A stretch of 5,866 nucleotides of DNA from Planctomycetota bacterium. GTDB taxonomy: Bacteria > Planctomycetota > Phycisphaerae > Tepidisphaerales > Tepidisphaeraceae. The position numbers and the translations under genes are program-made. The notes under the pieces were generated by a model that saw nothing but the letters and a program-made list of their open reading frames with translations, did not search any database and was not told the DNA's origin. Numbering within the stretch: the stretch's first letter is position 1; each line of letters opens with the position of its first letter. Shown piece by piece: positions 1 through 5,866 of the stretch. The stretch lies in assembly GCA_029777755.1 (NCBI GenBank), contig JAKORQ010000549.1:1-5866 (forward strand), in the 5' to 3' direction.

Positions 1-2
1 GG

Positions 3-1115
3 CTGTTTGATGAGGCATGCAACGCAGCCCCGCCGCTCCATCACGACTGGATAAATACCTGGCTGGACGTCTATGGCCAAGAATACATGGTGGACCAGAA
101 GGCGCTGCGGATCATCTGCTGTCGCCATGCGGGTAGGCTGGTGGGGGTCGTGCCGCTGTACCTGAGGCGCCCGTTGAGAGTATCCGATGGGGGCGTGCAC
201 CTGGGGTTCATCTCCACTGGCGAGAGGCTGGAGGATGAGATCTGCCCGGACTACATGGATGTGCTGTGTCTGGAGGAATATCGCCAGGCATGTGCCAACG
301 CAGTGTTGCAGACGATAAGCGGGGAGCTGGAGGAGAGTTACGACCGCGCGGTGCTGTCTGACATGGCGGATTGTTCATCGCTGGTGCAATGGGCCAGGAA
401 GCATGGCGCCCGCTACGATCTGGAGGTGGTGCCGCGGGGAGTGTGCCCGGTAAGTGACCTTGAGGGAGGGATGGATGCGTACCTGGCGCGGCTGTCGCAC
501 AAGACGCGGGCGCATTGCCGGCGACTTCTGCGAACGGCCGAGGAGCAGGGCGTGGCCTTCGAGGTAGCGCAAACTCCTGAGGAGGTCGCGGTGTTCTTCA
601 ACGAACTGGTGGAACTGCATCAGCAGCGCTGGCAGAGCGCCGGGGAGAAGGGCTGCTTCGACAGCCAGCCGTTTACCAGCTTCCATCGCCAGATGTGCGA
701 GTGCTGGGTCCCGAGAAACCTTGCCGTGCTGACGCGCATCCGTCATGGCGGGCGTACGGTCGGGGTGAAGTACGGCTTCATCTGCCGCGACAAGTTCCAC
801 TTCTACCAGTCGGGGATATGCCTGGAAGCCAGCACTCACCTCAAGAGCCCGGGGACGCTGTTCCTCATGCTGCTGATCCGCTACCTGATCGACCAGGGCA
901 TAAAGACATTCGATTTCCTGCGCGGGTCGGCCAGCTACAAGCAGCGGCTGGCCACCGATGCGCAGCCACTGGTGCAGGTGCGGCGAGTCCGCTGGACCTG
1001 GCGCACCGGGGTGGGCCTGGCCGCCAGCTTAAGCACGCGCGCCATCGGCAAGGCCAGGCGCATGGCAAGACGGAAGAAGGCTGTACCAATGACCGAACAG
1101 GAGGGCGAAACATGA
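3..1115 (+). CDS. BioF2/FemAB-like GNAT-fold acyltransferase (CelD/BcsL type), 5' end outside window
   Basis: The frame is open from the left edge, giving 370 visible residues. The 28 codons before the ATG at 87 encode family-like sequence (HDWINTWLDVYG, then RLVGVVPLYLRR near residues 45-56), so that ATG is internal and the real start lies upstream. The second half has the hallmarks of the BioF2-like acetyltransferase domain (Pfam Acetyltransf_6, COG5653): a basic helix HKTRAHCRRLL at about 166-176, LHQQRW at 205-210, a strand pair around GRTVGVKYGF, SPGTLFL, then FDFLRG at 303-308 followed by YKQR. The tail is rich in Arg/Lys. Family members transfer acyl or aminoacyl groups to cell-surface glycans or their precursors, and several sit in cellulose or exopolysaccharide loci. 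Donor and acceptor cannot be read from sequence. No signal peptide is visible, though the N-terminus is missing. The stop overlaps the next start by ATGA, implying translational coupling to the deacetylase gene. Family assignment is confident; the reaction is inferred. Confidence 0.88.
   Translation: MFDEACNAAPPLHHDWINTWLDVYGQEYMVDQKALRIICCRHAGRLVGVVPLYLRRPLRVSDGGVHLGFISTGERLEDEICPDYMDVLCLEEYRQACANAVLQTISGELEESYDRAVLSDMADCSSLVQWARKHGARYDLEVVPRGVCPVSDLEGGMDAYLARLSHKTRAHCRRLLRTAEEQGVAFEVAQTPEEVAVFFNELVELHQQRWQSAGEKGCFDSQPFTSFHRQMCECWVPRNLAVLTRIRHGGRTVGVKYGFICRDKFHFYQSGICLEASTHLKSPGTLFLMLLIRYLIDQGIKTFDFLRGSASYKQRLATDAQPLVQVRRVRWTWRTGVGLAASLSTRAIGKARRMARRKKAVPMTEQEGET
1099..1104 (+). promoter_or_regulatory. 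Shine-Dalgarno AGGAGG for first deacetylase
   Basis: A perfect AGGAGG lies 7 bases before the ATG at 1112. It decides the start of the deacetylase: the same frame is open much further upstream (an ATG at 695), but that part lies inside the acyltransferase gene and encodes no deacetylase-like sequence. Confidence 0.85.
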
Positions 1116-2113
1116 TCAGCAAGACTGTCCTTGCCAGCCGAGTGTTGCACCATAGTGGACTGGGTGTCCTGCTGCGAAAGACCGGTGGGCATCGGGGTTT
1201 CGTCGTCCTGAACTATCACCGCATCGGCAACCCCGATGATTGCCAGCTCGACCGGGGCGTATTCAGTGCCACTGCGGAGGTGTTCGAGCAGCAGTTGCGC
1301 TTCCTGCGCGACAACTGCGATGTGATCACCCCTGACGACATTGAGGATCTGCCTGGTCGGGGCAGGGGAAACTATGCCATCATCACCTTCGATGATGGCT
1401 ATCGAGACAATTACGAACTTGCGTTGCCGCTACTGAAGTCGGCCGGGCTGAAGGCGGTGTTCTTCATCTCCACGGGATTTATCGGCGGAACGAGGCTGTC
1501 CTGGTGGGATGAGATCGCGTGGATGGTGCGCAACAGCCGCAAGCGATTCATCGGGCCGACCTCAACTTTGCCGACGGTGGTATCGATCGACCCGGATCGG
1601 CCGGAAAGTGCCATCGACACGCTGCTGATGATCTACAAGCGCCTGCCATCGGAGATAACCTCGCTTTACCTGGAGGATGTCGCCCGCGAGACCGGCGCGG
1701 GCAGGGCCCCGGCGGAACTTGCGTGCGAAACATGGATGACCTGGGATATGGTTCGCGAGCTGCGCGACGCCGGCATGATCATCGGCGGGCATACAGTCAA
1801 CCATCCGATACTGGCGACGATGTCACGTGCCAACCAGGCGGCCGAGATACACGGGTGCGCCTGCGATATCGAGAAGTACCTCGGGCAGAAGATGGAACTA
1901 TTCTCCTATCCCCGTGGTAAGCCGGATTCGTTCAACAAGGACACGTTCGAGTGCTTGCGCGACGTGGGAGTCAAGTATGCCTTCAGCTACTACGGGGGGA
2001 TGAACCGCATCGATTCTCTTGAGCAGTATGACGTCCGACGGGTGGCGGTCGATTCTGACACGCAACTGGAGCACTTCGAGGCCATGCTGACGCTGCCGCG
2101 GATATTCGCGTAG
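1112..2113 (+). CDS. Polysaccharide deacetylase, NodB domain, with ~59-residue insert
   Basis: 333 residues. This is a carbohydrate esterase 4 (NodB homology) protein, expected to remove N- or O-acetyl groups from a glycan or lipid-linked sugar using a divalent metal. Seen in order: NYHRI at 34-38, the opening motif of this subfamily; TFDDGY at 92-97, where D94 is the expected catalytic base and D95 a metal ligand; FFISTGFIGG at 117-126; the metal-binding motif HTVNHP at 227-232 (H227, H231); and SYPRG at 265-269, the third motif. All expected catalytic residues are present. Between GFIGG and MTWD lies an insert of about 59 residues, beginning WWDEIAWMV, that the downstream paralogue lacks. 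The N-terminus (MISKTVLASRVLHHSGLGVL) has a mild hydrophobic patch but no convincing signal peptide, so cytoplasmic action on a precursor is plausible. The ATG overlaps the upstream stop and is followed 28 bases after its own stop by a second deacetylase. Substrate is not predictable. Confidence 0.9.
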   Translation: MISKTVLASRVLHHSGLGVLLRKTGGHRGFVVLNYHRIGNPDDCQLDRGVFSATAEVFEQQLRFLRDNCDVITPDDIEDLPGRGRGNYAIITFDDGYRDNYELALPLLKSAGLKAVFFISTGFIGGTRLSWWDEIAWMVRNSRKRFIGPTSTLPTVVSIDPDRPESAIDTLLMIYKRLPSEITSLYLEDVARETGAGRAPAELACETWMTWDMVRELRDAGMIIGGHTVNHPILATMSRANQAAEIHGCACDIEKYLGQKMELFSYPRGKPDSFNKDTFECLRDVGVKYAFSYYGGMNRIDSLEQYDVRRVAVDSDTQLEHFEAMLTLPRIFA

Positions 2114-2129
2114 CTCCTGGATGTGTGAG

Positions 2130-2134
2130 GGAGG
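2130..2134 (+). promoter_or_regulatory. Shine-Dalgarno GGAGG for second deacetylase
   Basis: GGAGG, inside the purine run GAGGGAGGGGAGG (2127-2139), lies 7 bases before the ATG at 2142. It favours 2142 over the in-frame ATG at 2121, which is preceded only by CTCCTGG and has no ribosome binding site. Confidence 0.7.
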
Positions 2135-2141
2135 GGAGGCC

Positions 2142-3065
2142 ATGACACAGACATCTTGCGCGCCCGTCCATGTCGCCGGTGCGTGGGATATATATCCGCC
2201 CGACGGGATTGGCCGGCGCTTGCGCCAGGCGATCAAGCAGGTGGCCTGGTTCTGCTACCTGCACTGCGGCTGGATCCAGCTTCGCGAACTGGTTCTCAAG
2301 CTGCTGGGTCGAAGCCGCATCGTTATCATCTATTACCATCGCATCGGATGGGTGGATGTCCTCAGCAAGCCGACCAGCGCCTTACGCGCCGACCTGCAGT
2401 ACCTGGCGAGGCACTATGACTGCATGACGCTCTCTGCGCTGTGTGAACTGCTGGCCTCCGGGAAGAAGATCAGGCGCAAGGTGGCGGTGGTGACATTCGA
2501 TGATGGCTATCGCGACAACTACCTGGCGGCATTTCCTGAGCTTAAGCGCGCCGGCATCCCGGCCACCTTCTTTGTGGCGACCGGCTTCATCGGCACGGAA
2601 CGCGTCTTTCCCCACGATGCCCGGGCTGCGGCGAGTCATGTCACGGCCCGGGAAGATTGGCCGAAGATGACCTGGGACGAGCTGCGCGAGATGCAGCAGG
2701 CCGGCATGGAGATCGGTTCGCATACGGTTGACCATGTGAACATGGGCAAGGCAGACGAGATGACGGTGCGCCAGCAGGCGATCGAGTCGCTTGCGGCGCT
2801 CAATCGCGAGCTGGGCGAGCGGCCGAGGTGCTTCTGCTACCCTTGGGGCAAGCGTGAAGATACCAGTGAGGTGTCGCGCCATGTCCTGCGCGAGGCGGGA
2901 TATGTCGCGGCCGTCACGACACAGCCAGGGACAGTTCGTCGCGACGATGACCTGTTTGCCCTGCGACGAGTTGACCTGGGAAACGGGAACATGACGTGCC
3001 TGGCATCACGCGCGGCGATCGAGGGATTCGGTTGTGGCTGGTTGGCGCGCCTTTTGCGTCGATGA
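2142..3065 (+). CDS. Second polysaccharide deacetylase, NodB domain, compact form
   Basis: 307 residues from the ATG at 2142; starting at 2121 would add seven residues (MCEGGEA) without a ribosome binding site. It is a paralogue of the upstream deacetylase. Motifs: YYHRI at 64-68; TFDDGY at 118-123 (D120 expected base, D121 metal ligand); FFVATGFIG at 143-151; HTVDH at 194-198 supplying the two metal histidines, followed by Val199 where most relatives, including the upstream copy, have Pro; and CYPWG at 232-236. The core is compact: only about 25 residues separate GFIG from MTWD, against 84 in the neighbour. It has a longer N-terminal extension of about 60 residues containing IKQVAWFCYLHCGW, aromatic and partly hydrophobic, which may bind membrane but is not a classical signal peptide. 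Expected role is metal-dependent deacetylation of a glycan or glycolipid intermediate. The next gene starts 13 bases after the stop. Family assignment is firm; substrate unknown. Confidence 0.9.
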   Translation: MTQTSCAPVHVAGAWDIYPPDGIGRRLRQAIKQVAWFCYLHCGWIQLRELVLKLLGRSRIVIIYYHRIGWVDVLSKPTSALRADLQYLARHYDCMTLSALCELLASGKKIRRKVAVVTFDDGYRDNYLAAFPELKRAGIPATFFVATGFIGTERVFPHDARAAASHVTAREDWPKMTWDELREMQQAGMEIGSHTVDHVNMGKADEMTVRQQAIESLAALNRELGERPRCFCYPWGKREDTSEVSRHVLREAGYVAAVTTQPGTVRRDDDLFALRRVDLGNGNMTCLASRAAIEGFGCGWLARLLRR

Positions 3066-3069
3066 GGGA
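3065..3069 (+). promoter_or_regulatory. Shine-Dalgarno AGGGA for beta-helix gene
   Basis: AGGGA lies 9 bases before the ATG at 3079; a second purine stretch, GAAGG at 3071-3075, is only 3 bases away. Together with the signal peptide that begins at 3079, this favours 3079 over the in-frame GTG at 3034, which lies inside the deacetylase gene. Confidence 0.55.
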
Positions 3070-3078
3070 AGAAGGCCG

Positions 3079-4392
3079 ATGGTTGAAAAAACTCGAACAC
3101 AGATTGTCGTGCGCATGATCGCCGCCATGTTGGGGATGGCGGTTAGTGTGTCTGCACTGGCGGCGACGCTGCATGTGTCGCCGGCGGCCGGAGGTGAGGG
3201 GAATGGGTCTGCCGCATTGCCATTTGCTTCGCTGGCGGCGGCAGTGGAAGCAGCGGAGAGCGGCGACACGATCGTTGTGCACAGGGGCAGTTACGTCGTC
3301 AGTTCGCCGGTGACCGTCGACAAGCCGGGGGTGAAGATCATCGGCATCAGCGGCGAGCGTCCGACCATCGCGGGCGACGAGAAGCTGCCTGCTGTCATCA
3401 ACATCATCGCCAGCGATGTCCTGCTGCAGGACCTGACTATCCAGGGTGGCTTTTACGGCGTGAAGATCGACGTGGATGGGGCGGATCGTCCCACCCGTGG
3501 GGTGATCATACGCAACTGCGTCATCGGCTCGACGGCGGCCGACTGCATCAAGTCATTCAATGCCGATGAGCTGCTTATCGAGTACTGCCAGATCGGCCCA
3601 TCCGGCTCGCGGCAGAAGGATAACGCCGAGGGGATCGACATCATCGGCTCGCAGGGCGTCACGGTTCGCGGCTGCGTGATCCAGGATGTGGCCACCAACG
3701 GCGTGTATCTGAAGGGAGGCACGCGCGACGGGCTGATCGAGCGATGCCTTATCCGCCGGGCAGGACACGGAGGGATCCTGCTCGGGCAGAGCACGGACGA
3801 GGACTACATGCGCAATGGCGTCGAGCATGAAGCCATCGACTGCCAGGCGCGCAACAACATCGTCGTCGATACCACCAGCGCCGGGATAGGCACCTACAGC
3901 GGAAAGAACGTCAGCTTCTTCAACAACACGCTGGTGAACGTGGCGCAGAAGTCACAGGCCGGCGTGTGGATTGTTACCAACTCGCGACAGGTGCCTGCCG
4001 AGCAGGTCACCTTGCGCAACAATATCGTGGTGGTCGGAGGGGATCGGCCGCTGATGTTCGTCAAGGATGCGGTGGGCCTGCCTGACTCGGACAACAACCT
4101 GTTCCATACGTTGACTGGCGAGGCGCGCTTCGTGCGCGAGTTCAGCGGGCAGGAGTCGATGTACCGTCAGTGGACATTCGAGCAGTGGCAGAAGGCCACG
4201 AGAAAGGACAGGAACTCCCGGCTGGGAGACCCGAAGCTGGATGGGCGCGACTATCGGCCACTGGCCGGCAGCCCCGCCATCGGGGCAGGACAGGGAGGCT
4301 CAGTCACGGATGATTATTTCGGGCGTCGACGAAGCGACAGCAGCGCCGACGTGGGCGCGGTGATGGCGGCCATTGAGCCTGCCCGGCAGTAG
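3079..4392 (+). CDS. Exported right-handed parallel beta-helix protein (possible glycan lyase or epimerase)
   Basis: 437 residues. Starting at 3079 places a good Sec signal peptide at the N-terminus: charged MVEKTRTQIVVR, hydrophobic MIAAMLGMAVSVSALA, and an Ala-x-Ala cleavage site near residues 27-30. The mature start (LHVSPAAGGEGNGS, then PFASLAAAVEAAESGDTIVV and GSYVV) is the usual opening of DUF1565/pectate-lyase-like beta-helix proteins. Residues from about 105 to 320 form repeating rungs of the type VxIxxCxI or VxIxNNxI (at 142, 165, 194, 218, 278 and 310). The C-terminus carries the common closing pattern DYRPLAGSPAIGAG and then DVGAV. Such folds include pectate, alginate and other polysaccharide lyases, C5-epimerases and non-catalytic binding proteins. 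Lys212 (YLKGG) and the acidic STDEDY at 238-243 are only candidate functional residues. No PEP-CTERM, lipobox or other anchor is seen, so the product should be periplasmic or secreted. Its place in the operon suggests action on the polymer made here; the activity is inference. Confidence 0.85.
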   Translation: MVEKTRTQIVVRMIAAMLGMAVSVSALAATLHVSPAAGGEGNGSAALPFASLAAAVEAAESGDTIVVHRGSYVVSSPVTVDKPGVKIIGISGERPTIAGDEKLPAVINIIASDVLLQDLTIQGGFYGVKIDVDGADRPTRGVIIRNCVIGSTAADCIKSFNADELLIEYCQIGPSGSRQKDNAEGIDIIGSQGVTVRGCVIQDVATNGVYLKGGTRDGLIERCLIRRAGHGGILLGQSTDEDYMRNGVEHEAIDCQARNNIVVDTTSAGIGTYSGKNVSFFNNTLVNVAQKSQAGVWIVTNSRQVPAEQVTLRNNIVVVGGDRPLMFVKDAVGLPDSDNNLFHTLTGEARFVREFSGQESMYRQWTFEQWQKATRKDRNSRLGDPKLDGRDYRPLAGSPAIGAGQGGSVTDDYFGRRRSDSSADVGAVMAAIEPARQ

Positions 4393-4411
4393 TTGTTGTG
4401 GTGGTTTGCCT

Positions 4412-4418
4412 GGGGGAG
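4412..4418 (+). promoter_or_regulatory. Probable Shine-Dalgarno GGGGGAG for GT4 gene
   Basis: A purine-rich GGGGGAG ends 3 bases before the ATG at 4422. The spacing is short, but it is the only plausible ribosome binding site in the 29-base gap; the in-frame GTG codons at 4398 and 4401 and the ATG at 4491 have none. Confidence 0.45.
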
Positions 4419-4421
4419 CAG

Positions 4422-5579
4422 ATGACAACGGTATTGAGCAGGTCAGACAAGCGGCAGGTGGTGTCTGCAGTACGCCGCAAGCGCTGCGTCATGCAGATAA
4501 CCTGGTCGCTGGTGGCCGGCGGGGCCGAGACATATGCCCTTACCGTGGCGTCGGGCCTGGACAAGAGCCGCTATCGCAGCGTGATGTGCGGGGTCGACCA
4601 GGGCGGCGCGCTGGAGCCGGAAATTTCTCGCAGGCAGATTCCTTATCACATCCTCCATCGTCGCAATGGCATCGACTTCAAGCTGTTCTGGCGCATGTTC
4701 AGGCTGCTGCGGCAGGAGCAGGTGGATGTGATCCATACCCACCACTTCAACCAGCTCTTTTACAGCCTGCCGGCCGCCCGGCTGCTTGGGATCCGCGTGA
4801 TCCATACCGAGCACTCGGTGGAAGCCTACAAGAAGCGACGGCTGCGCATCGCCCTGCGCCTGATGTCCTTCTTCTGCCACAAGGTCACCGCGATCGGGGC
4901 GGACGGGGAAAGCACGCTTCTGAATAAGGTCGGCATCTCGCGAAGGAAGCTCACAGTCATCCGGGCTGCGGTGGACCTGAAAAGATTCAACGTGGACCCA
5001 TCCCAGGCGCGAAAGACGCTGGGACTGGGCGAGCAGGATCGTGTGGTGTCGATCGTGGCGCGGCTTTACCCGGAGAAGCGGCATGAGCTGCTGCTGCGGG
5101 CCTTCTCGCGGGTGATGACGGAAGTTCCGCATGCGAAGCTGCTTATTGTGGGGGACGGGATAGAGAAGAAGAAGATTGCGGACATGATCGCACAGCGGAA
5201 TCTCCAGGAAGGCGTCCTACTATTGGGTGTACGCAGCGATATCCCGGTGATCCTTGCCGCCAGTGATGTGGCGGTTCTCTGCTCGGAGCGCGAGGGGTTG
5301 CCCATTTCCATACTGGAGGCCATGGCCGCTTCGCGCCCGGTGGTGGCCACGCGCGTGGGTGATCTGCCCCTGGTGGTGAAGGATGGCCAGACTGGCCTGC
5401 TGGTGGAGAGCGAGAACGAGGAGCAACTGGCGGGAGCGCTGGTGAAGCTCCTGTCGCAACCCGACATGGCGAGAAGATTTGGCGCTGCGGGTCGAGCGTT
5501 AATAGAGCAGGATTTCAGCCTGGAAGGCATGGTCCGGGAGCATGCCCGGCTCTATGGGACAAGCGAGGGTGCAGAATGA
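4422..5579 (+). CDS. Glycosyltransferase family 4 (GT-B fold, retaining)
   Basis: 385 residues from the ATG at 4422. A GTG at 4398 would add eight residues; the ATG at 4491 would begin right at the first strand (MQITWSL) but has no ribosome binding site. The N-terminal acceptor domain shows the glycine loop VAGGAET at 31-37, VDVIHTHH at 101-108 and VIHTEHS at 126-132. The C-terminal GT1/GT4 nucleotide-sugar domain shows VARLYPEKR at 212-220, where R214 and K219 are expected to contact the donor diphosphate; LLIVGDG at 240-246; SDVAVLCSEREGLPISILEAMA with the E-x7-E pair E291/E299; and RVGDLPLVVKDGQTGLLV. Length and motif order are normal for the family, with no lesion. Expected role: adding a sugar from a nucleotide donor to a lipid-linked glycan at the cytoplasmic face of the inner membrane. 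The donor sugar is not predictable. Its stop overlaps the next gene's ATG, indicating coupling to a second glycosyltransferase. Confidence 0.92.
   Translation: MTTVLSRSDKRQVVSAVRRKRCVMQITWSLVAGGAETYALTVASGLDKSRYRSVMCGVDQGGALEPEISRRQIPYHILHRRNGIDFKLFWRMFRLLRQEQVDVIHTHHFNQLFYSLPAARLLGIRVIHTEHSVEAYKKRRLRIALRLMSFFCHKVTAIGADGESTLLNKVGISRRKLTVIRAAVDLKRFNVDPSQARKTLGLGEQDRVVSIVARLYPEKRHELLLRAFSRVMTEVPHAKLLIVGDGIEKKKIADMIAQRNLQEGVLLLGVRSDIPVILAASDVAVLCSEREGLPISILEAMAASRPVVATRVGDLPLVVKDGQTGLLVESENEEQLAGALVKLLSQPDMARRFGAAGRALIEQDFSLEGMVREHARLYGTSEGAE
5565..5569 (+). promoter_or_regulatory. Shine-Dalgarno GAGGG for downstream glycosyltransferase
   Basis: GAGGG lies 6 bases before the ATG at 5576, within the end of the preceding gene. 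It supports an ATGA-coupled start rather than a later internal one. Confidence 0.65.
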
Positions 5580-5866
5580 AGGTCGCGGTAGTTAATGAGA
5601 CTCTTCCCTACCCCCCGAATGCGGGCAACCGTATCAGGACTCTTAACCTGATCCAGCGCCTCGCCCGGCGGCACAAGGTCACCTACATCACCCGCGCCGC
5701 GGAGAACCCGGGCGAGACGCGCGTGGGAGTGGAATACCTGCAGAAGCAGGGGATCGAGACGATCATCGCCGACTGGGCGCCAGTTGCGCGGAAGGGGATT
5801 GGCCTGTACGCTCGCCTGGCCGGCAACATGCTCTCGCCGCTGCCGTACGCGGTGGCTTCCCACAAC
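5576..5866 (+). CDS. N-terminus of a second GT4-like glycosyltransferase, 3' end outside window
   Basis: Only the first 97 codons are visible, and the frame is still open at the right edge. The product starts MKVAVVNETLPYPPNAGNRI, then RTLNLIQRLARRHKVTYIT. This is the typical first strand, proline-rich loop (PYPPN-G), R-x-x-N-L helix and second strand of GT-B glycosyltransferases that carry an N-terminal GT4-type domain. The later stretch LYARLAGNMLSPLPYAVASHN resembles the segment with LPY found at about this position in some exopolysaccharide sugar transferases, including the exosortase-associated stp1 type; this is from memory of the family, not a search. The catalytic C-terminal domain is not in view, so activity cannot be judged. 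The ATG overlaps the previous stop (ATGA), so the two transferases are probably translated together and act in the same assembly pathway. Confidence 0.75.
   Translation, partial: MKVAVVNETLPYPPNAGNRIRTLNLIQRLARRHKVTYITRAAENPGETRVGVEYLQKQGIETIIADWAPVARKGIGLYARLAGNMLSPLPYAVASHN

Noticed and set aside
375..839. A 154-codon minus-strand frame opposite the acyltransferase gene.
   Set aside because: No motif or ribosome binding site stands out, and the opposite strand encodes conserved acyltransferase sequence throughout.
695..1111. The deacetylase frame is open from an ATG at 695, which would give a 472-residue protein.
   Set aside because: The extra 139 codons lie inside the acyltransferase gene and encode a low-complexity Arg/Pro/Gly/Ala-rich sequence with no deacetylase features; the ATG at 1112 has a perfect Shine-Dalgarno sequence.
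2114..2141. CTCC at 2114-2117 could pair with GGAG at 2135-2138 and hide the ribosome binding site of the second deacetylase.
   Set aside because: Only four base pairs across a 17-base loop; too weak to propose as regulation.
3034..3078. A GTG at 3034 as start of the beta-helix gene, overlapping the deacetylase by 32 bases.
   Set aside because: It would put 15 polar residues ahead of a clean signal peptide that begins at the ATG at 3079, which also has a usable ribosome binding site.
4373..4927. A 184-codon + strand frame overlapping the beta-helix and GT4 genes.
   Set aside because: Composition is unlike a real protein (Gly/Ala/Pro/Arg runs) and it overlaps the well-supported GT4 frame.
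4443..5132. A 229-codon open frame on the minus strand opposite the GT4 gene.
   Set aside because: It is a GC-rich shadow frame: rich in His, Arg, Gln and Pro, without recognisable motifs, and fully opposite a gene with intact family motifs.
5611..5616. A run of six C at the start of the last gene as a possible phase-variation tract.
   Set aside because: It is too short for efficient slippage and encodes the family-conserved PYPPN loop.

Overview
The window is a tightly packed, single-strand stretch of a polysaccharide (exopolysaccharide, capsule or similar glycan) biosynthesis operon. Six genes all read on the + strand. Gaps are at most 29 bases, and two junctions are ATGA stop/start overlaps. 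The first gene is cut by the left edge of the window and the last by the right edge, so the operon continues on both sides. Base composition is GC-rich with strong G/C preference at third codon positions. Good Shine-Dalgarno sequences and a Sec-type signal peptide on one product suggest a Gram-negative bacterium, probably a proteobacterium. The genus cannot be read from this sequence.

Layout, left to right: (1) the end of a BioF2/FemAB-like GNAT acyltransferase (3-1115, 5' end missing); (2) a polysaccharide deacetylase with a NodB-type domain and an insert of about 59 residues (1112-2113); (3) a second, diverged and more compact NodB-type deacetylase (2142-3065); (4) an exported right-handed parallel beta-helix protein, possibly a glycan lyase, epimerase or binding protein (3079-4392); (5) a GT4-family glycosyltransferase (4422-5579); (6) the first 97 codons of another GT4-like glycosyltransferase (5576 to the right edge).

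How they may work together (inference): the glycosyltransferases build a repeat unit on a carrier at the cytoplasmic face. The two deacetylases could remove acetyl groups from sugars. The GNAT-family enzyme could put an acyl or aminoacyl group on the sugar or on an exposed amine. The beta-helix protein, the only one here with a clear export signal, would meet the finished polymer in the periplasm or outside. A FemAB-like protein, a NodB-type deacetylase and GT4 enzymes together recall exosortase/PEP-CTERM-associated exopolysaccharide loci, but no exosortase, PEP-CTERM protein, polymerase, flippase or chain-length regulator lies in the window, so that link is only a suggestion.

I see no RNA genes, insertion sequences, CRISPR arrays, terminators or convincing promoters. 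There is no gene-free stretch longer than 29 bases. The families are all known. The points most worth a second look are the asymmetric tandem deacetylase pair, the deacetylase-plus-acyltransferase combination, and a cysteine-then-asparagine ladder in the beta-helix protein.
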